A stretch of DNA of 64,000 nt from Streptomyces sp. NBC_00078 (GTDB taxonomy: Bacteria > Actinomycetota > Actinomycetes > Streptomycetales > Streptomycetaceae). The stretch lies in contig NZ_JAPELX010000001.1 of NCBI RefSeq assembly GCF_026343335.1, positions 3,410,001 through 3,474,000 of the forward strand, given 5' to 3'. The position numbers were made by a program, and so were the translations under genes. The notes beneath the pieces are model-generated. The model was given only the letters and a program-made list of their open reading frames with translations. It was not told where the DNA came from and did no database searches. Each line of letters begins with the position of its first letter. The stretch's first letter is position 1. Below are positions 1 to 8,408 of the stretch, piece after piece.

Positions 1-1
1 C

Positions 2-793
2 GTACCGTTCGGCGCCCTGGTCGGCGATCGCTGGGGCTGGCGCGCCACGTTCTGGGCGATCACGGCGATCGGGCTGGCCGCGTTGATCGCCATCGCCGTG
101 CTGGTGCCGTCCTGGGCGGGCACGGCCGCCCCGGCGTCCAGCACGGACAGCGCGGACGGCGGCGCCTCCAGGACCGGCCTCCGCGCGCAGGTGCACGCCT
201 TCCGCTCCGCCCAGGTGTGGCTGACGCTCGCGGCGACCGCCCTCGGCTACGGCGGAATGTTCGGCGCGTTCAGCTACATCGCCTACACCCTCACCCGGGT
301 CACGGGCTTCTCCGACACCGACGTGGCCTGGCTGCTCGTCGTCTACGGCACCGGTCTGGTCGCCGGCAACCTGGCGGGCGGACGCGGAGCCGACCGCAAC
401 CGCGACCTCACCCTGATCGTGTCGCTGACCGGCCTGACCACCACACTCACGCTCTTCGGCCTACTCGCCGACAGCGCCGCCGCCTCCGTGATCCTGATCT
501 TCCTCCTGGGTCTGTTCGGCTTCGCCGCCGTCCCCGGCATGATCACCCGCGTGACGGACGAGGCGGGCGGAGTCCCCCTCGCCGCAAGCGCCAACGTCTC
601 CGCCTCCAACATCGGCAACGCGCTCGGAGCCTGGCTGGGCGGCCTCGCGATCAGCACCGGCCTCGGCTACACCTCTCCCCTCTACGTCGGCGCGGGCATC
701 GCCCTGACGGGCCTGGCGGTAATGGCCTACGCGGCACGCGGCTGCGCCCGACCAACGCCCAAGGACCGAGCGCCCCACAGTGAATCGTCCTGA
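2..793 (+). CDS. MFS exporter, C-terminal part (5' cut by window edge)
   Basis: The frame is already open at the first bases and gives about 263 residues of a 12-TM major facilitator superfamily protein, roughly the second two thirds. The visible part starts with a GDRWGWR-type loop, the conserved motif between early helices of the drug:H+/sugar efflux group, then shows seven or eight hydrophobic helices separated by short loops and a charged GGRGADRNRD loop typical of the half-repeat. Members export drugs or sugars such as arabinose across the cytoplasmic membrane by proton antiport; the substrate cannot be told from sequence. It ends with TGA at 791-793. The family assignment is secure, the specificity unknown. 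Confidence 0.85.
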   Translation, partial: VPFGALVGDRWGWRATFWAITAIGLAALIAIAVLVPSWAGTAAPASSTDSADGGASRTGLRAQVHAFRSAQVWLTLAATALGYGGMFGAFSYIAYTLTRVTGFSDTDVAWLLVVYGTGLVAGNLAGGRGADRNRDLTLIVSLTGLTTTLTLFGLLADSAAASVILIFLLGLFGFAAVPGMITRVTDEAGGVPLAASANVSASNIGNALGAWLGGLAISTGLGYTSPLYVGAGIALTGLAVMAYAARGCARPTPKDRAPHSESS

Positions 794-839
794 CGGTCCC
801 GCCCGTCCCGACGGTCCTGCCAGTCCCGACGGTCCTGAC
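786..839. repeat. Three tandem 18-bp repeats after the MFS gene
   Basis: Three consecutive 18-bp units (786-803, 804-821, 822-839) share the core GTCCNGACGGTCC. The first unit overlaps the last codons of the MFS gene. There are too few units, with no spacers, for a CRISPR. It probably arose by replication slippage. Confidence 0.7.
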
Positions 840-971
840 AGTGGCGGCGCACTCGGCAGGCAGCTCCGCCCGGCCGACACCCCAAGACCGGGCGACGCCA
901 CGGTGACGGGACCGCCGGACCTGCACATATCTCACCCCTTGTCTCCGCCTCCGTAAGCCATCGGCAGTACG

Positions 972-1991
972 GTGTCGTCCATGCGCCCCGACACGCCCGC
1001 CGAGAACGTCGACCACACCGCCGAAGCGGCACGCCTGGAGCGGACCGCCGACCTGTATCCCGAGGACGCCGAAGCCCTGCTCCTGCAGGCCGCGGCCCAC
1101 CTGGAACTGTCCGGCGACCGCCCCGCCGCGACCGCGCTCTACGACCACCTGCTCTCCTCCCGGACCGACCTGGAGGACCCCTACCTGGTACGAGCCCTCA
1201 AGGCCTCGAACCTGTGGGAGTACGGCCACGAGGCCGAGGCCCGCGCGATCATCGACGGCGTCCGCGCCGCGGCCCCACGGGACCCGGCTCCCTGGGTGAT
1301 CGTGGCGGAGTCACTGGAGTCGCACGACGAGCTGGAGGCGGCCCAGGAGACGTTCACCGAGGGAGCCCGCGTCCTCCTGACAGACGTGGACGAGCCCCCC
1401 TACGCGACACATCCGCTGCTCTTCGGCCGCCACCGGGTGAGGCGGATGCTGGGGCTCGCCCACGACGAGTGGGACACGGTGGCGGACCTCCTGCACTCGT
1501 CCCCGGTCTCCCTGGACGAACTCCACGACCCCAAGCGCGTGTGGTCCCTGGGCTCGGACAACCCGGCGGAGCTGGCGGCGGAAATCTCGCGGCTGCGGGC
1601 GGAGTTGGGCACCTTCCGCGAGGCCCTCTCCCGCCCGTTCCCGGTGGCGGTCCTGCACTGGCCGCAGGAGGAGCTGGCTGAGCTGCTGGCGGGCTACCCG
1701 ACCCTGGCCGCCGAGTACCCGTCCCATACCGACCACCTCGCGACGATAGAGGGGTCACTGCGGGAACTGGCGGCCAGCGGAACGCCGAACCTGGGAATCG
1801 TGACAGGCACGGTCCCGTCGTACGAGGCCTTCGCGGCTTCGGAGATGACATCGCCTGGCGAGGCGGATCTTCTGCCGCAGTACGCGACGACGCTGGCGGC
1901 GCGGGGGCGGGCTGTGGAGTGGCCGCCGCAGCGGGGGGCTGGGTGTTGGTGTGGGTCGGGGCGGGGGTATGGGGAGTGTCACGGGGTGTAG
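972..1991 (+). CDS. SEC-C metal-binding domain protein with TPR-like repeats
   Basis: This 339-residue protein begins at GTG 972, with an in-frame ATG at 981 as alternative. The first about 150 residues are helical and TPR-like (a DLYPEDAEALLLQAAAHLEL-type unit). The centre is an alpha-helical region with no recognised motif. The extreme C-terminus CWCGSGRGYGECHGV fits the SEC-C zinc motif CxCxSGxxxxxxCH first described at the C-terminus of SecA. Such standalone SEC-C proteins are common in Streptomyces and have no assigned reaction; a role in protein-protein contact or zinc-dependent binding is inference. Neighbours give no operon context. Confidence is high that it is a gene, low for function. 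Confidence 0.8.
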   Translation: MSSMRPDTPAENVDHTAEAARLERTADLYPEDAEALLLQAAAHLELSGDRPAATALYDHLLSSRTDLEDPYLVRALKASNLWEYGHEAEARAIIDGVRAAAPRDPAPWVIVAESLESHDELEAAQETFTEGARVLLTDVDEPPYATHPLLFGRHRVRRMLGLAHDEWDTVADLLHSSPVSLDELHDPKRVWSLGSDNPAELAAEISRLRAELGTFREALSRPFPVAVLHWPQEELAELLAGYPTLAAEYPSHTDHLATIEGSLRELAASGTPNLGIVTGTVPSYEAFAASEMTSPGEADLLPQYATTLAARGRAVEWPPQRGAGCWCGSGRGYGECHGV

Positions 1992-2246
1992 CGGCCACGC
2001 GGGCCCATTTCTCACCAGTCGAAGTGCCCCCACTCAGCGGACGACATAGCCGACCCGGCGGGCCTCCGAGTTCTGAGGGCCACACAGGGCTCTGACGGCT
2101 TTCGCGGTAGCTCAGGCCTGCTTTCCCAAACTTGCCTGTCCGAAAACGATCACCTTGCAGCAGAAGAGCTTCGATTGTCGGTGGCTGCTGTTAGAACAGA
2201 TCCATATCGACGTGAGAGATCAATCGCGAGGGATCAGGGAGCAGCC

Positions 2247-5200
2247 GTGGCGGAATCGGGGGACCGGGCGCAACCGGTGGCGGGTGTTTACGAGCAGCTG
2301 ATCACGCGGACCCTGCACGACCGGATGGAGCGGCTCGAAGCCGCGGGCTGGAAGGCAATCGACGAGGAAGTCAGCGAAGAGTCCGCGCCCCACGTGCTGG
2401 CACGCCACATCGGAGAGGCCGTGGGGCGCAGGCTCAGTCAACTGCCGCAGAACAAGCAGGTGACCGTTGCCAACCAGATCCTGGAGTCTCTGGCCACGCA
2501 TGCACCGGACCCGGACTTGGATGAGGTCGTAGGCGCCATCGCCGATGGCCCCCGGCAACTCCTGGCGCTCGCTGAGCAGGAGGCTCCCGGCGTCTACGCG
2601 ATTCGCCCCCTCACGCCCCTCTCCGAAACCGCGCTGATCACCAACGCCCCGGACGACCCCAACCTGGGCGCCGAACTGCGGGCGGAGCTGGCCACGGCCG
2701 ATCACATCGACCTGCTGTGCGCGTTCGTGAAATGGCACGGAATACGAGTACTCGAAGGCTCGCTCCGCGCGGCCAAGAAGCGCGGAGTCCCCATCCGGAT
2801 CATCACGACCACGTACATCGGGGCCACCGACAGACATGCCTTGGACCGCCTGGTCCGCGAGTTCGGCGCCGAGGTGAAGGTCAACTACGAGATCCGGTCG
2901 ACGCGTCTGCACGCAAAGGCTTGGCTGTTCCGCCGCGAGACCGGCTTCAACACGGCCTACGTGGGCAGCTCCAACCTGTCCAAGGCCGCGCTCCTCGACG
3001 GCCTGGAGTGGAACGTACGGCTCTCATCCGTCGCCACGCCCAGAGTGCTCGAAAAGTTCGAGGCGACGTTCGAGGCGTACTGGGATGACCCGGCCTTCGA
3101 GTCGTACGACCCCGATGAGGACGGGGAGCGCCTCGCCGAGGCACTGGCCCGAGCAGGAGGCAAGAGGTCGGGCGACGACCTCAAGATCAACCTATCCGGC
3201 CTCGAAGTACAGCCCTTCCCCCACCAGCGGGACATGCTGGAACGTCTCCGCGTCGAGCGCGAGATCCGCCATCACCACGAGAACCTCCTGGTCGCCGCCA
3301 CCGGAACGGGCAAGACCGTCATGGCCGCCTTGGACTACCGCACCATGCGCGACCAGCGCGGTGGAGAGCTCCCTCGGCTGCTCTTCGTCGCTCACCGCAA
3401 GGAGATCCTGAGACAGTCTCTGCGCACCTACCAAGAGGTGCTCGCCGACGCTTCGTTCGGTGAGCTGCTCCACAACGGCCAGGAACCTCGTGACTGGACC
3501 CACGTCTTCGCCAGCGTCCAGTCCCTCAACCTCCAGCGGCTGGAGCAGCTTGGTCCCGGCCACTTCGACGTCATCGTCATCGACGAGTTCCACCACGCCA
3601 CGGCGAACACGTACCGCCGCGTACTCGAGCACTTCGCGCCAACCGAACTGCTCGGCCTCACCGCGACGCCGGAGAGGATGGATGGGCTCAATGTGCAGGA
3701 CGAGTTCTTCAAGGGCCGGATCGCCGCCGAAATGCGGCTGTGGGAAGCCCTGGAGGCCGATCTGCTGTGCCCGTTCCACTACTTCGGCATCCCCGACGGC
3801 ACGGATCTGACACGGCTGAGGTGGCGATCGGGCAACTACGACCGCGACGAACTCGCCAACGTCTACACAGCCGACGACGGACAGGCCCTCATCGTCCTCA
3901 AGCAGGTCAAGGACAAGATCTCCAACCCCGCAGCCATGCGCGCCCTGGGCTTCTGCGTGACCAAGGAGCACGCTCACTTCATGGCGCAACAGTTCAACAA
4001 GGCGGGACTCCGGGCTGCGGCCCTGGACAGCGACTCGTCTCCCGCGGAGCGGGAACAGGCACTGGACGACCTGAAGAACGGCAAAATCCAAGTCATCTTC
4101 TCCGTCGACCTGTTCAACGAGGGCCTGGACGTCCCCGACGTCGACACCCTGCTTCTCCTTCGCCCCACGAACAGCGCGACCGTCTTCCTCCAACAGTTGG
4201 GACGCGGTCTGCGCCGTACGCCGAACAAGCCGGTACTGACGGTGCTGGACTTCATCGGCCAGCACCGGGCGGAGTTCCGCTTCGAGGAGCAGTTCCGCGC
4301 TCTGACGAACCTCTCCCGCAACCGCCTGGTCGACGGCGTCGAGCGCGGTTTCCCGCAGCTGCCCTCCGGCTGCCAGATCATCCTGGAGGGCAAGTCCAAG
4401 GACCTCGTCCTCGCCAACATCCGCACCCAACTCAACGCCACCATCAACACGTTGGCGAAAGAGGTCCGGGACTACAGCACGCCCAAGCTGGAGGCGTACC
4501 TGCGCGAAAGCCGGCGGGACATCAAGGAGCTCTACAAGAGCGACAACTCCTGGACCAAGGTCCTCCGCAAGGCGGGGGTCATCAAGGAGGCCCCGCTGCC
4601 GGGTGAGGAGGACCTCCTCAAGCGCGTCCACGCCTTCCTCCACGTGGACGACCGGGACAGGGCCGGCACGTACCTCCGCCTCCTCGCGGACGACGCCCCT
4701 GGCTACGACTCCCTCTCCCCGACCGAGCAGGCGCACGCCCGCATGCTCTTCTTCAACCTCTGGGACAAGGCGGGCGGCTTCTCCAGCTACCGAGAGGGTC
4801 TCGAATCCCTCCGCGCCCAACACCTCGTCCGCGACGAACTTCAACAGGTCCTGTCGTACGTCCTCGACCGCACCGACCACTACCCCATCCCCCTGGACGG
4901 GCCACTCGGTCATCTTCCGCTGAAGATCCACAGCGCTTACAACCGCTCCGAGGTCTTGTCAGCGCTCGGGGTCGCGCGGTTGGGCGGACAGATGCCCGGG
5001 GTGTTCGCGCAGGGGGTGACCTGGGTCGAGGAGATCAAGACCGACGCGTTGCTGATCACCCTGGAGAAGAACGAACGGGACTTCTCCCCCAGCGTCCGCT
5101 ACAAGGACTACGCGATCAGCCCCACCCGCTTCCACTGGGAGTCGCAGAGCACCACCCCGGAGAGCTCCAAGACCGGCCTGCGCTACCAACACCACGCCGA

Positions 5201-5393
5201 GCAGGGCAGCCATGTCCTCCTGTTCCTGCGCCGCTACAAGTCCAACGCCATCGGCAAGTCAGAGCCCTGGATGTTCCTGGGCCCGGCGACCTATGTGAAG
5301 CACGCGGGCAGCAAGCCGATGGCGATCACGTGGGATCTTCAGCACGAGCTTCCGGCTGATGTGTGGACGTACTCGACGATCGCTGCCGGGTAG
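2247..5393 (+). CDS. PLD-nuclease / SF2 helicase / DUF3427 fusion protein
   Basis: This large soluble protein (1048 residues) has three parts. A phospholipase-D-like nuclease domain near residues 130-290 carries the HxK signature LHAKAWLF (His222, Lys224) followed by VGSSNLS. An SF2 helicase core has Walker A GTGTGKT (Lys356), a DEFH box (446-449), motif III-like LTATPERMDG and motif VI QQLGRGLRR. A C-terminal DUF3427 region covers about the last 350 residues. I prefer GTG 2247 because AGGGAG lies 5 nt upstream; a TTG at 2175 would add 24 residues. Similar fusions resemble type III restriction helicase subunits, so a role in nucleic-acid processing or phage defence is plausible but unproven. 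No methyltransferase gene is nearby. Confidence 0.9.
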   Translation: MAESGDRAQPVAGVYEQLITRTLHDRMERLEAAGWKAIDEEVSEESAPHVLARHIGEAVGRRLSQLPQNKQVTVANQILESLATHAPDPDLDEVVGAIADGPRQLLALAEQEAPGVYAIRPLTPLSETALITNAPDDPNLGAELRAELATADHIDLLCAFVKWHGIRVLEGSLRAAKKRGVPIRIITTTYIGATDRHALDRLVREFGAEVKVNYEIRSTRLHAKAWLFRRETGFNTAYVGSSNLSKAALLDGLEWNVRLSSVATPRVLEKFEATFEAYWDDPAFESYDPDEDGERLAEALARAGGKRSGDDLKINLSGLEVQPFPHQRDMLERLRVEREIRHHHENLLVAATGTGKTVMAALDYRTMRDQRGGELPRLLFVAHRKEILRQSLRTYQEVLADASFGELLHNGQEPRDWTHVFASVQSLNLQRLEQLGPGHFDVIVIDEFHHATANTYRRVLEHFAPTELLGLTATPERMDGLNVQDEFFKGRIAAEMRLWEALEADLLCPFHYFGIPDGTDLTRLRWRSGNYDRDELANVYTADDGQALIVLKQVKDKISNPAAMRALGFCVTKEHAHFMAQQFNKAGLRAAALDSDSSPAEREQALDDLKNGKIQVIFSVDLFNEGLDVPDVDTLLLLRPTNSATVFLQQLGRGLRRTPNKPVLTVLDFIGQHRAEFRFEEQFRALTNLSRNRLVDGVERGFPQLPSGCQIILEGKSKDLVLANIRTQLNATINTLAKEVRDYSTPKLEAYLRESRRDIKELYKSDNSWTKVLRKAGVIKEAPLPGEEDLLKRVHAFLHVDDRDRAGTYLRLLADDAPGYDSLSPTEQAHARMLFFNLWDKAGGFSSYREGLESLRAQHLVRDELQQVLSYVLDRTDHYPIPLDGPLGHLPLKIHSAYNRSEVLSALGVARLGGQMPGVFAQGVTWVEEIKTDALLITLEKNERDFSPSVRYKDYAISPTRFHWESQSTTPESSKTGLRYQHHAEQGSHVLLFLRRYKSNAIGKSEPWMFLGPATYVKHAGSKPMAITWDLQHELPADVWTYSTIAAG

Positions 5394-5404
5394 TCGCGCG
5401 CCGC

Positions 5405-5472
5405 GGCAGATCCGTTCCACTCACAGCCTGGATTAGGCCCGCTGACGGCCGCCAGAGGTGGAACGATCTGCC
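5405..5472. terminator. Inverted repeat between convergent genes
   Basis: GGCAGATCCGTTCCAC (5405-5420) and GTGGAACGATCTGCC (5458-5472) are complementary except for one extra C, giving a 15-bp stem around a 37-nt loop. It lies between the convergent helicase and ATPase genes, where a bidirectional terminator is expected. There is no U tract, as is usual in Streptomyces. Confidence 0.5.
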
Positions 5473-5497
5473 ATTCGCCGTTTCGTCACCAAGTGGT

Positions 5498-6163
5498 TCA
5501 GTAAGGCAGCCTTCCGACTTCCTCGATCTGCACCTCAAAGTGCGTCTGCGCACGGTCCAGGGCCTCATCGGCATCACGGCCATGGGCTCTGAGCCAGTGG
5601 AGGAAGTCGGTGATGACGTCGATCACCGTCTCTTCGGCCATCCTCATGCGCATCCGGCTCGTGCCCGACTCACTGGGCAGCGTTGCCGCCGTGTAACTAC
5701 CGAGGAGCGCTTCGGCCCGTGTGACACGGGCTCCACCCGCGTGTCCGTTCGGCGAGGTGAGCCCCGTCGCAAGCTCACACCATGTCACCTTCCGGTCGGG
5801 ATGGAGTTGCACACCCCAACGGTCGGCGACCGCATCGACGAGTGCCATACCCCGTCCCGTTTCCGAGTCGGCGTCCGCCTGCTGGAGGATCGGGAGCGCT
5901 CGCGTATCAGGGTCGTGGACCTCGATACGCAGATACGTGCCGTTCATGGAGACGGCGAGAGTGGTCGGGGTGCCGGGTCCGACGTGGTTGATCACATTGG
6001 CCACGAACTCGCTGACGCAGAGCTGGGCGGCGTCGATCGACTCGTGTAGGCCCCAGAGCCTCAAGTGGGTCCGCAAGACACGTCGGAGTGCTGCCGCTTC
6101 CTCAGATTCCGCCAGGAACGGAAGGTCCCACGATTTCCTCGGCATGCATGTGGTGCAGTCCAT
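5498..6163 (-). CDS. ATP-binding protein, RsbW-like anti-sigma/GHKL family
   Basis: This 221-residue protein has a GHKL (HATPase_c_2) fold over residues 10-135. The N-box is seen in QLCVSEFVANVINH and the G1/G2 region in VHDPDTR and ETGRGMALVDAVADRWG. These match RsbW/SpoIIAB-type serine kinase anti-sigma factors, of which Streptomyces encodes dozens. The C-terminal 80 residues are not part of that domain and look helical. The gene is divergent from the XRE-DUF5753 regulator, an arrangement repeated many times in Streptomyces chromosomes (compare the whiJ/abaA-like loci), which suggests a joint regulatory module. Its partner sigma factor or kinase substrate is unknown. A few residues of the catalytic N-box vary from the consensus, so kinase activity is uncertain. 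Confidence 0.85.
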   Translation of the reverse strand: MDCTTCMPRKSWDLPFLAESEEAAALRRVLRTHLRLWGLHESIDAAQLCVSEFVANVINHVGPGTPTTLAVSMNGTYLRIEVHDPDTRALPILQQADADSETGRGMALVDAVADRWGVQLHPDRKVTWCELATGLTSPNGHAGGARVTRAEALLGSYTAATLPSESGTSRMRMRMAEETVIDVITDFLHWLRAHGRDADEALDRAQTHFEVQIEEVGRLPY

Positions 6164-6189
6164 GGCTCAACTCCTCCACCAGTCAGTCG

Positions 6190-6253
6190 AGTTGCGGTAA
6201 GCAACTAGGTGCACACTTAGAGTTGCACTGGAACTCTCAAAATGGAACTCTCA
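6190..6253. promoter_or_regulatory. Candidate operators between the ATPase and XRE genes
   Basis: The divergent intergenic region has an inverted repeat AGTTGC-N5-GCAACT (6190-6206), another AGTTGC at 6221-6226, and a direct repeat GGAACTCTCA at 6230-6239 and 6244-6253. The spacing (14 nt) and position upstream of the XRE-DUF5753 gene suggest binding sites for that regulator. This is inference from sequence only. Confidence 0.45.
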
Positions 6254-6364
6254 TCATGACCGGAGAGGAGCACACCCACATCGCGCGCCCCCAGCGCACG
6301 CCGTCTTGCCGCCGGGATCGAACAACCGAGACGATCTGACCGAACGACACGAAGGGCTGCTTAC

Positions 6365-7210
6365 ATGCCAGTTGGACCCACGACACGAAGGCGCCAGTTG
6401 GGCGCTGACCTGCGTCGCCTCCGCGAAGCCAAGGGATTGACCCTTGAGGAGGCAGGCACGCTCGTCGGCATCTCGAAAGCGACGCTCAGTCGCTACGAGA
6501 CGAAGGAAGGCACGGTCAAGTGGCCGACCGTTGACGCCCTTTGCCGCGAATACGGCGCCTCGGACGAAGAGCGTGGGGCCCTCGTGGAACTCGCGAAGGG
6601 CGCCAAGATCCAGGGTTGGTGGCGATCACTCGCCGACCCTATTCCCGAGTCCATGAACCTCATGCTCACCCTTGAGGACGAGGTAGTACGCGAAGACCAC
6701 TACGCATGCATGTACGTGCCCGGACTTCTGCAGACGCGGCCCTACGCCGAGGCTGTGCACTGCGCCTCGGAGGTTCAATGCCCTGAGCGCGAAGTGCAGC
6801 ACATGGTCGACATCCGCATGAAGCGACAGGAACTCCTTGAACGCGATGAGCCGCCACATATCTGGTGCGTGATCGATGAAGCCGCGCTCCGGCGAAGGGT
6901 TGGTGGCCGCGAGGTCATGCAGAGCCAACTCGAGCACCTACTCACGATGTCTCAGAGACCTCACATCACCGTGCAAGTGCTGCCGTTCTCAACGGGTGCT
7001 CACGCGGCTGCCGTTGGCAGCTTTGCAGTCCTTCGCGGCCCCGCACCCGAACTGGACGTGGTGTACGTGGACTTGCTCGGCGGTGGGCTCTTCATGGAGA
7101 AGCGGCCAGAACTTGAGCGTTATAGGTTGGCGTTCGAGTACCTCAGCGCGCAGGCACTCGATCTCGAGTCCTCGGCGGAGATCGTCCACCGTATAAGCAA
7201 GGAGCTCTGA
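6365..7210 (+). CDS. XRE-family regulator with DUF5753 sensor domain
   Basis: This 281-residue protein has an N-terminal XRE helix-turn-helix at residues 7-65 (RRLREAKGLTLEEAGTLVGI, SKATLSRYETKEG), then the DUF5753 domain from about residue 85. The DUF5753 part shows its usual landmarks: YVPGLLQTRPYAEAV, a WCVIDEAALRR strand and the H-ITVQVLPF strand. Proteins of this type (WhiJ-like) are DNA-binding regulators thought to sense a ligand or partner through DUF5753 and act with DUF397 proteins. It overlaps the downstream DUF397 gene by one base (TGATG), so the pair is translationally coupled. ATG 6365 is the first start in frame after the candidate operators. Confidence 0.92.
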   Translation: MPVGPTTRRRQLGADLRRLREAKGLTLEEAGTLVGISKATLSRYETKEGTVKWPTVDALCREYGASDEERGALVELAKGAKIQGWWRSLADPIPESMNLMLTLEDEVVREDHYACMYVPGLLQTRPYAEAVHCASEVQCPEREVQHMVDIRMKRQELLERDEPPHIWCVIDEAALRRRVGGREVMQSQLEHLLTMSQRPHITVQVLPFSTGAHAAAVGSFAVLRGPAPELDVVYVDLLGGGLFMEKRPELERYRLAFEYLSAQALDLESSAEIVHRISKEL

Positions 7211-7410
7211 TGGCAGCGCCCTCGTCGCACCAGTGGTTCAAGTCCTCCTACAGCGGTGGGAGTGGTACCGAGTGCGTCGAGTGCATGTATGCCGGTGGCA
7301 GCACCTTCGTGCGTGATTCGAAGCTGCCCGACGGGCCCAGCATGACTGTGGGAGATGGCACCTGGGGGGCCTTCATGGATGCGCTCAGGGCGACTTCAAG
7401 TTCCCGGTAG
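7210..7410 (+). CDS. DUF397 small protein
   Basis: This 66-residue protein starts at the ATG inside the upstream stop (TGATG). It has the DUF397 pattern HQWFKSSYSGG at residues 7-17, then C-V-E-C, VRDSKLPDGP and a final TWGAFMDALR. DUF397 proteins are the small partners of XRE-DUF5753 regulators (BldB-like regulatory sets) and probably modulate DNA binding. The last residues (SSSR) are unusual. They are encoded by DNA that also contains the stop of an ISAs1 transposase remnant on the other strand, so the natural end may have been replaced during an IS event. The gene is otherwise full length for the family. Confidence 0.88.
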   Translation: MAAPSSHQWFKSSYSGGSGTECVECMYAGGSTFVRDSKLPDGPSMTVGDGTWGAFMDALRATSSSR

Positions 7411-7577
7411 GAGCAGGCTGTCGGTGATGCCCCAGATCCAGACGGCGTGTTCGGGTGCGTCCTGGATCGCTCGGGTGGTCTTGGCGATGTTGTCGGCTCC
7501 CAGCAGCCGCAGCCTGCCGATGGTCAGGTTCCGCAGAGCGGCCATCGCCCGCGGCGCGCTGCCGGTGCACTCCGACT
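7396..7577 (-). pseudogene. ISAs1-family transposase, C-terminal remnant
   Basis: Reading the minus strand gives about 60 codons: CTGSAPRAMAALRNLTIGRL, then RLLGADNIAKTTRAI and a final GITDSLLLPGT before TGA (7396-7398). This is the conserved end of ISAs1-type transposases (the TG-PR-MA-LRN-LRL-G-NIA pattern). Upstream the frame meets a stop within five codons exactly where the IS5 element begins, and the rest of the transposase is absent from the window, so the element was truncated by insertion and deletion. Confidence 0.75.
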
Positions 7578-7581
7578 GAGA

Positions 7582-7594
7582 GGGCGTTAAGTCC
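7582..7594 (+). repeat. IS left terminal inverted repeat
   Basis: GGGCGTTAAGTCC matches the inverted copy at 11455-11467 over 13 of 13 bases and marks the left end of the IS5-type element. Confidence 0.8.
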
Positions 7595-8061
7595 CTTCTC
7601 TCTCGGTTCGTGATCGCTCGTTCGTGGTACTGATCGTCGTACGGGCCGGCCGCTCGTCACGGCCATGCTGGGGTTCGGGGCATGGAGCGAAGACCGTATC
7701 CGAGCGATTTATCGGACCAGCAGTGGGCGTTGATCGGTGCGACACGAAGTCGCGCATTTCGAGTGAACTCGCAGATCGGAGGCCGGTTATAGACCGGATG
7801 CGTAGTTCCTGATCAGTGTTCGAGATCAGTCCCCGCCCTGGCGTGCGTTCACAGGTCCCGCTTGTGAGGGTGCGAAGCCCAGGGAAGAAGCCCAAGGGCC
7901 CCCGCTCCGTCCGGGGGAGCAACCGGGCGAGGGGAAGGCCGGACGGGCGAACGCAAGTGAACCCCCGATGATGCCTCGTCAGCCCAAGCCTTGGGTGACG
8001 GGACGAGGACCAGGGTGCAAGGGCCTGGCCGCTGGAAGAGGCGGCAAGCGGCGGCCGGGGA

Positions 8062-8069
8062 CGATCAAC
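8062..8069 (+). other. Intron exon-binding site 1 (EBS1)
   Basis: CGATCAAC is the exact reverse complement of the eight exon bases before the 5' splice site (IBS1, 7729-7736). EBS2 is less clear: GCCCA at 7982-7986 could pair with TGGGC at 7724-7728. Confidence 0.75.
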
Positions 8070-8408
8070 CGGTCGTGGGAACACCGCTGGCCCCGGGGTG
8101 TAGGGGGCGCCCACCCCGGCCGTGTCTCGTGTGCGCGGAACGTGGAAACCCCGTCGGGGTCCGGGCCGTTGGGCTCGGTAGGCCGATCGTAAGAGGGGCG
8201 GAACTCCTCGGCGGGACAGGAAGCCCAAGAAGCAGATGCCGGCGGCCGAAAGGCGCGGGACTCGGGACGTGTGGTTGCCTCTCCAGGCGGCTGTCTCGGG
8301 GAACCGGCCGGATGCCGGTCCTGGCGGCCGGGTCCCGAAAGGGGAGCTGACGTGGGCTGGTGAGCCTTTGACGACCGAGGCCCGGGGCCTCCCGAACCGA
8401 GGGGCAAG

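Noticed and set aside
786-839. Possible CRISPR at the three 18-bp repeats
   Set aside because: Units are directly adjacent with no spacers and no cas genes in the window.
2247-5393. Complete restriction-modification system
   Set aside because: No DNA methyltransferase or specificity subunit is encoded nearby; only the helicase/nuclease protein is seen.
8109-8114. GCCCAC as EBS2 of the intron
   Set aside because: It pairs with exon bases 7723-7728 but lies 3' of EBS1, whereas EBS2 is normally 5' of EBS1 in domain I; GCCCA at 7982-7986 fits the order better.
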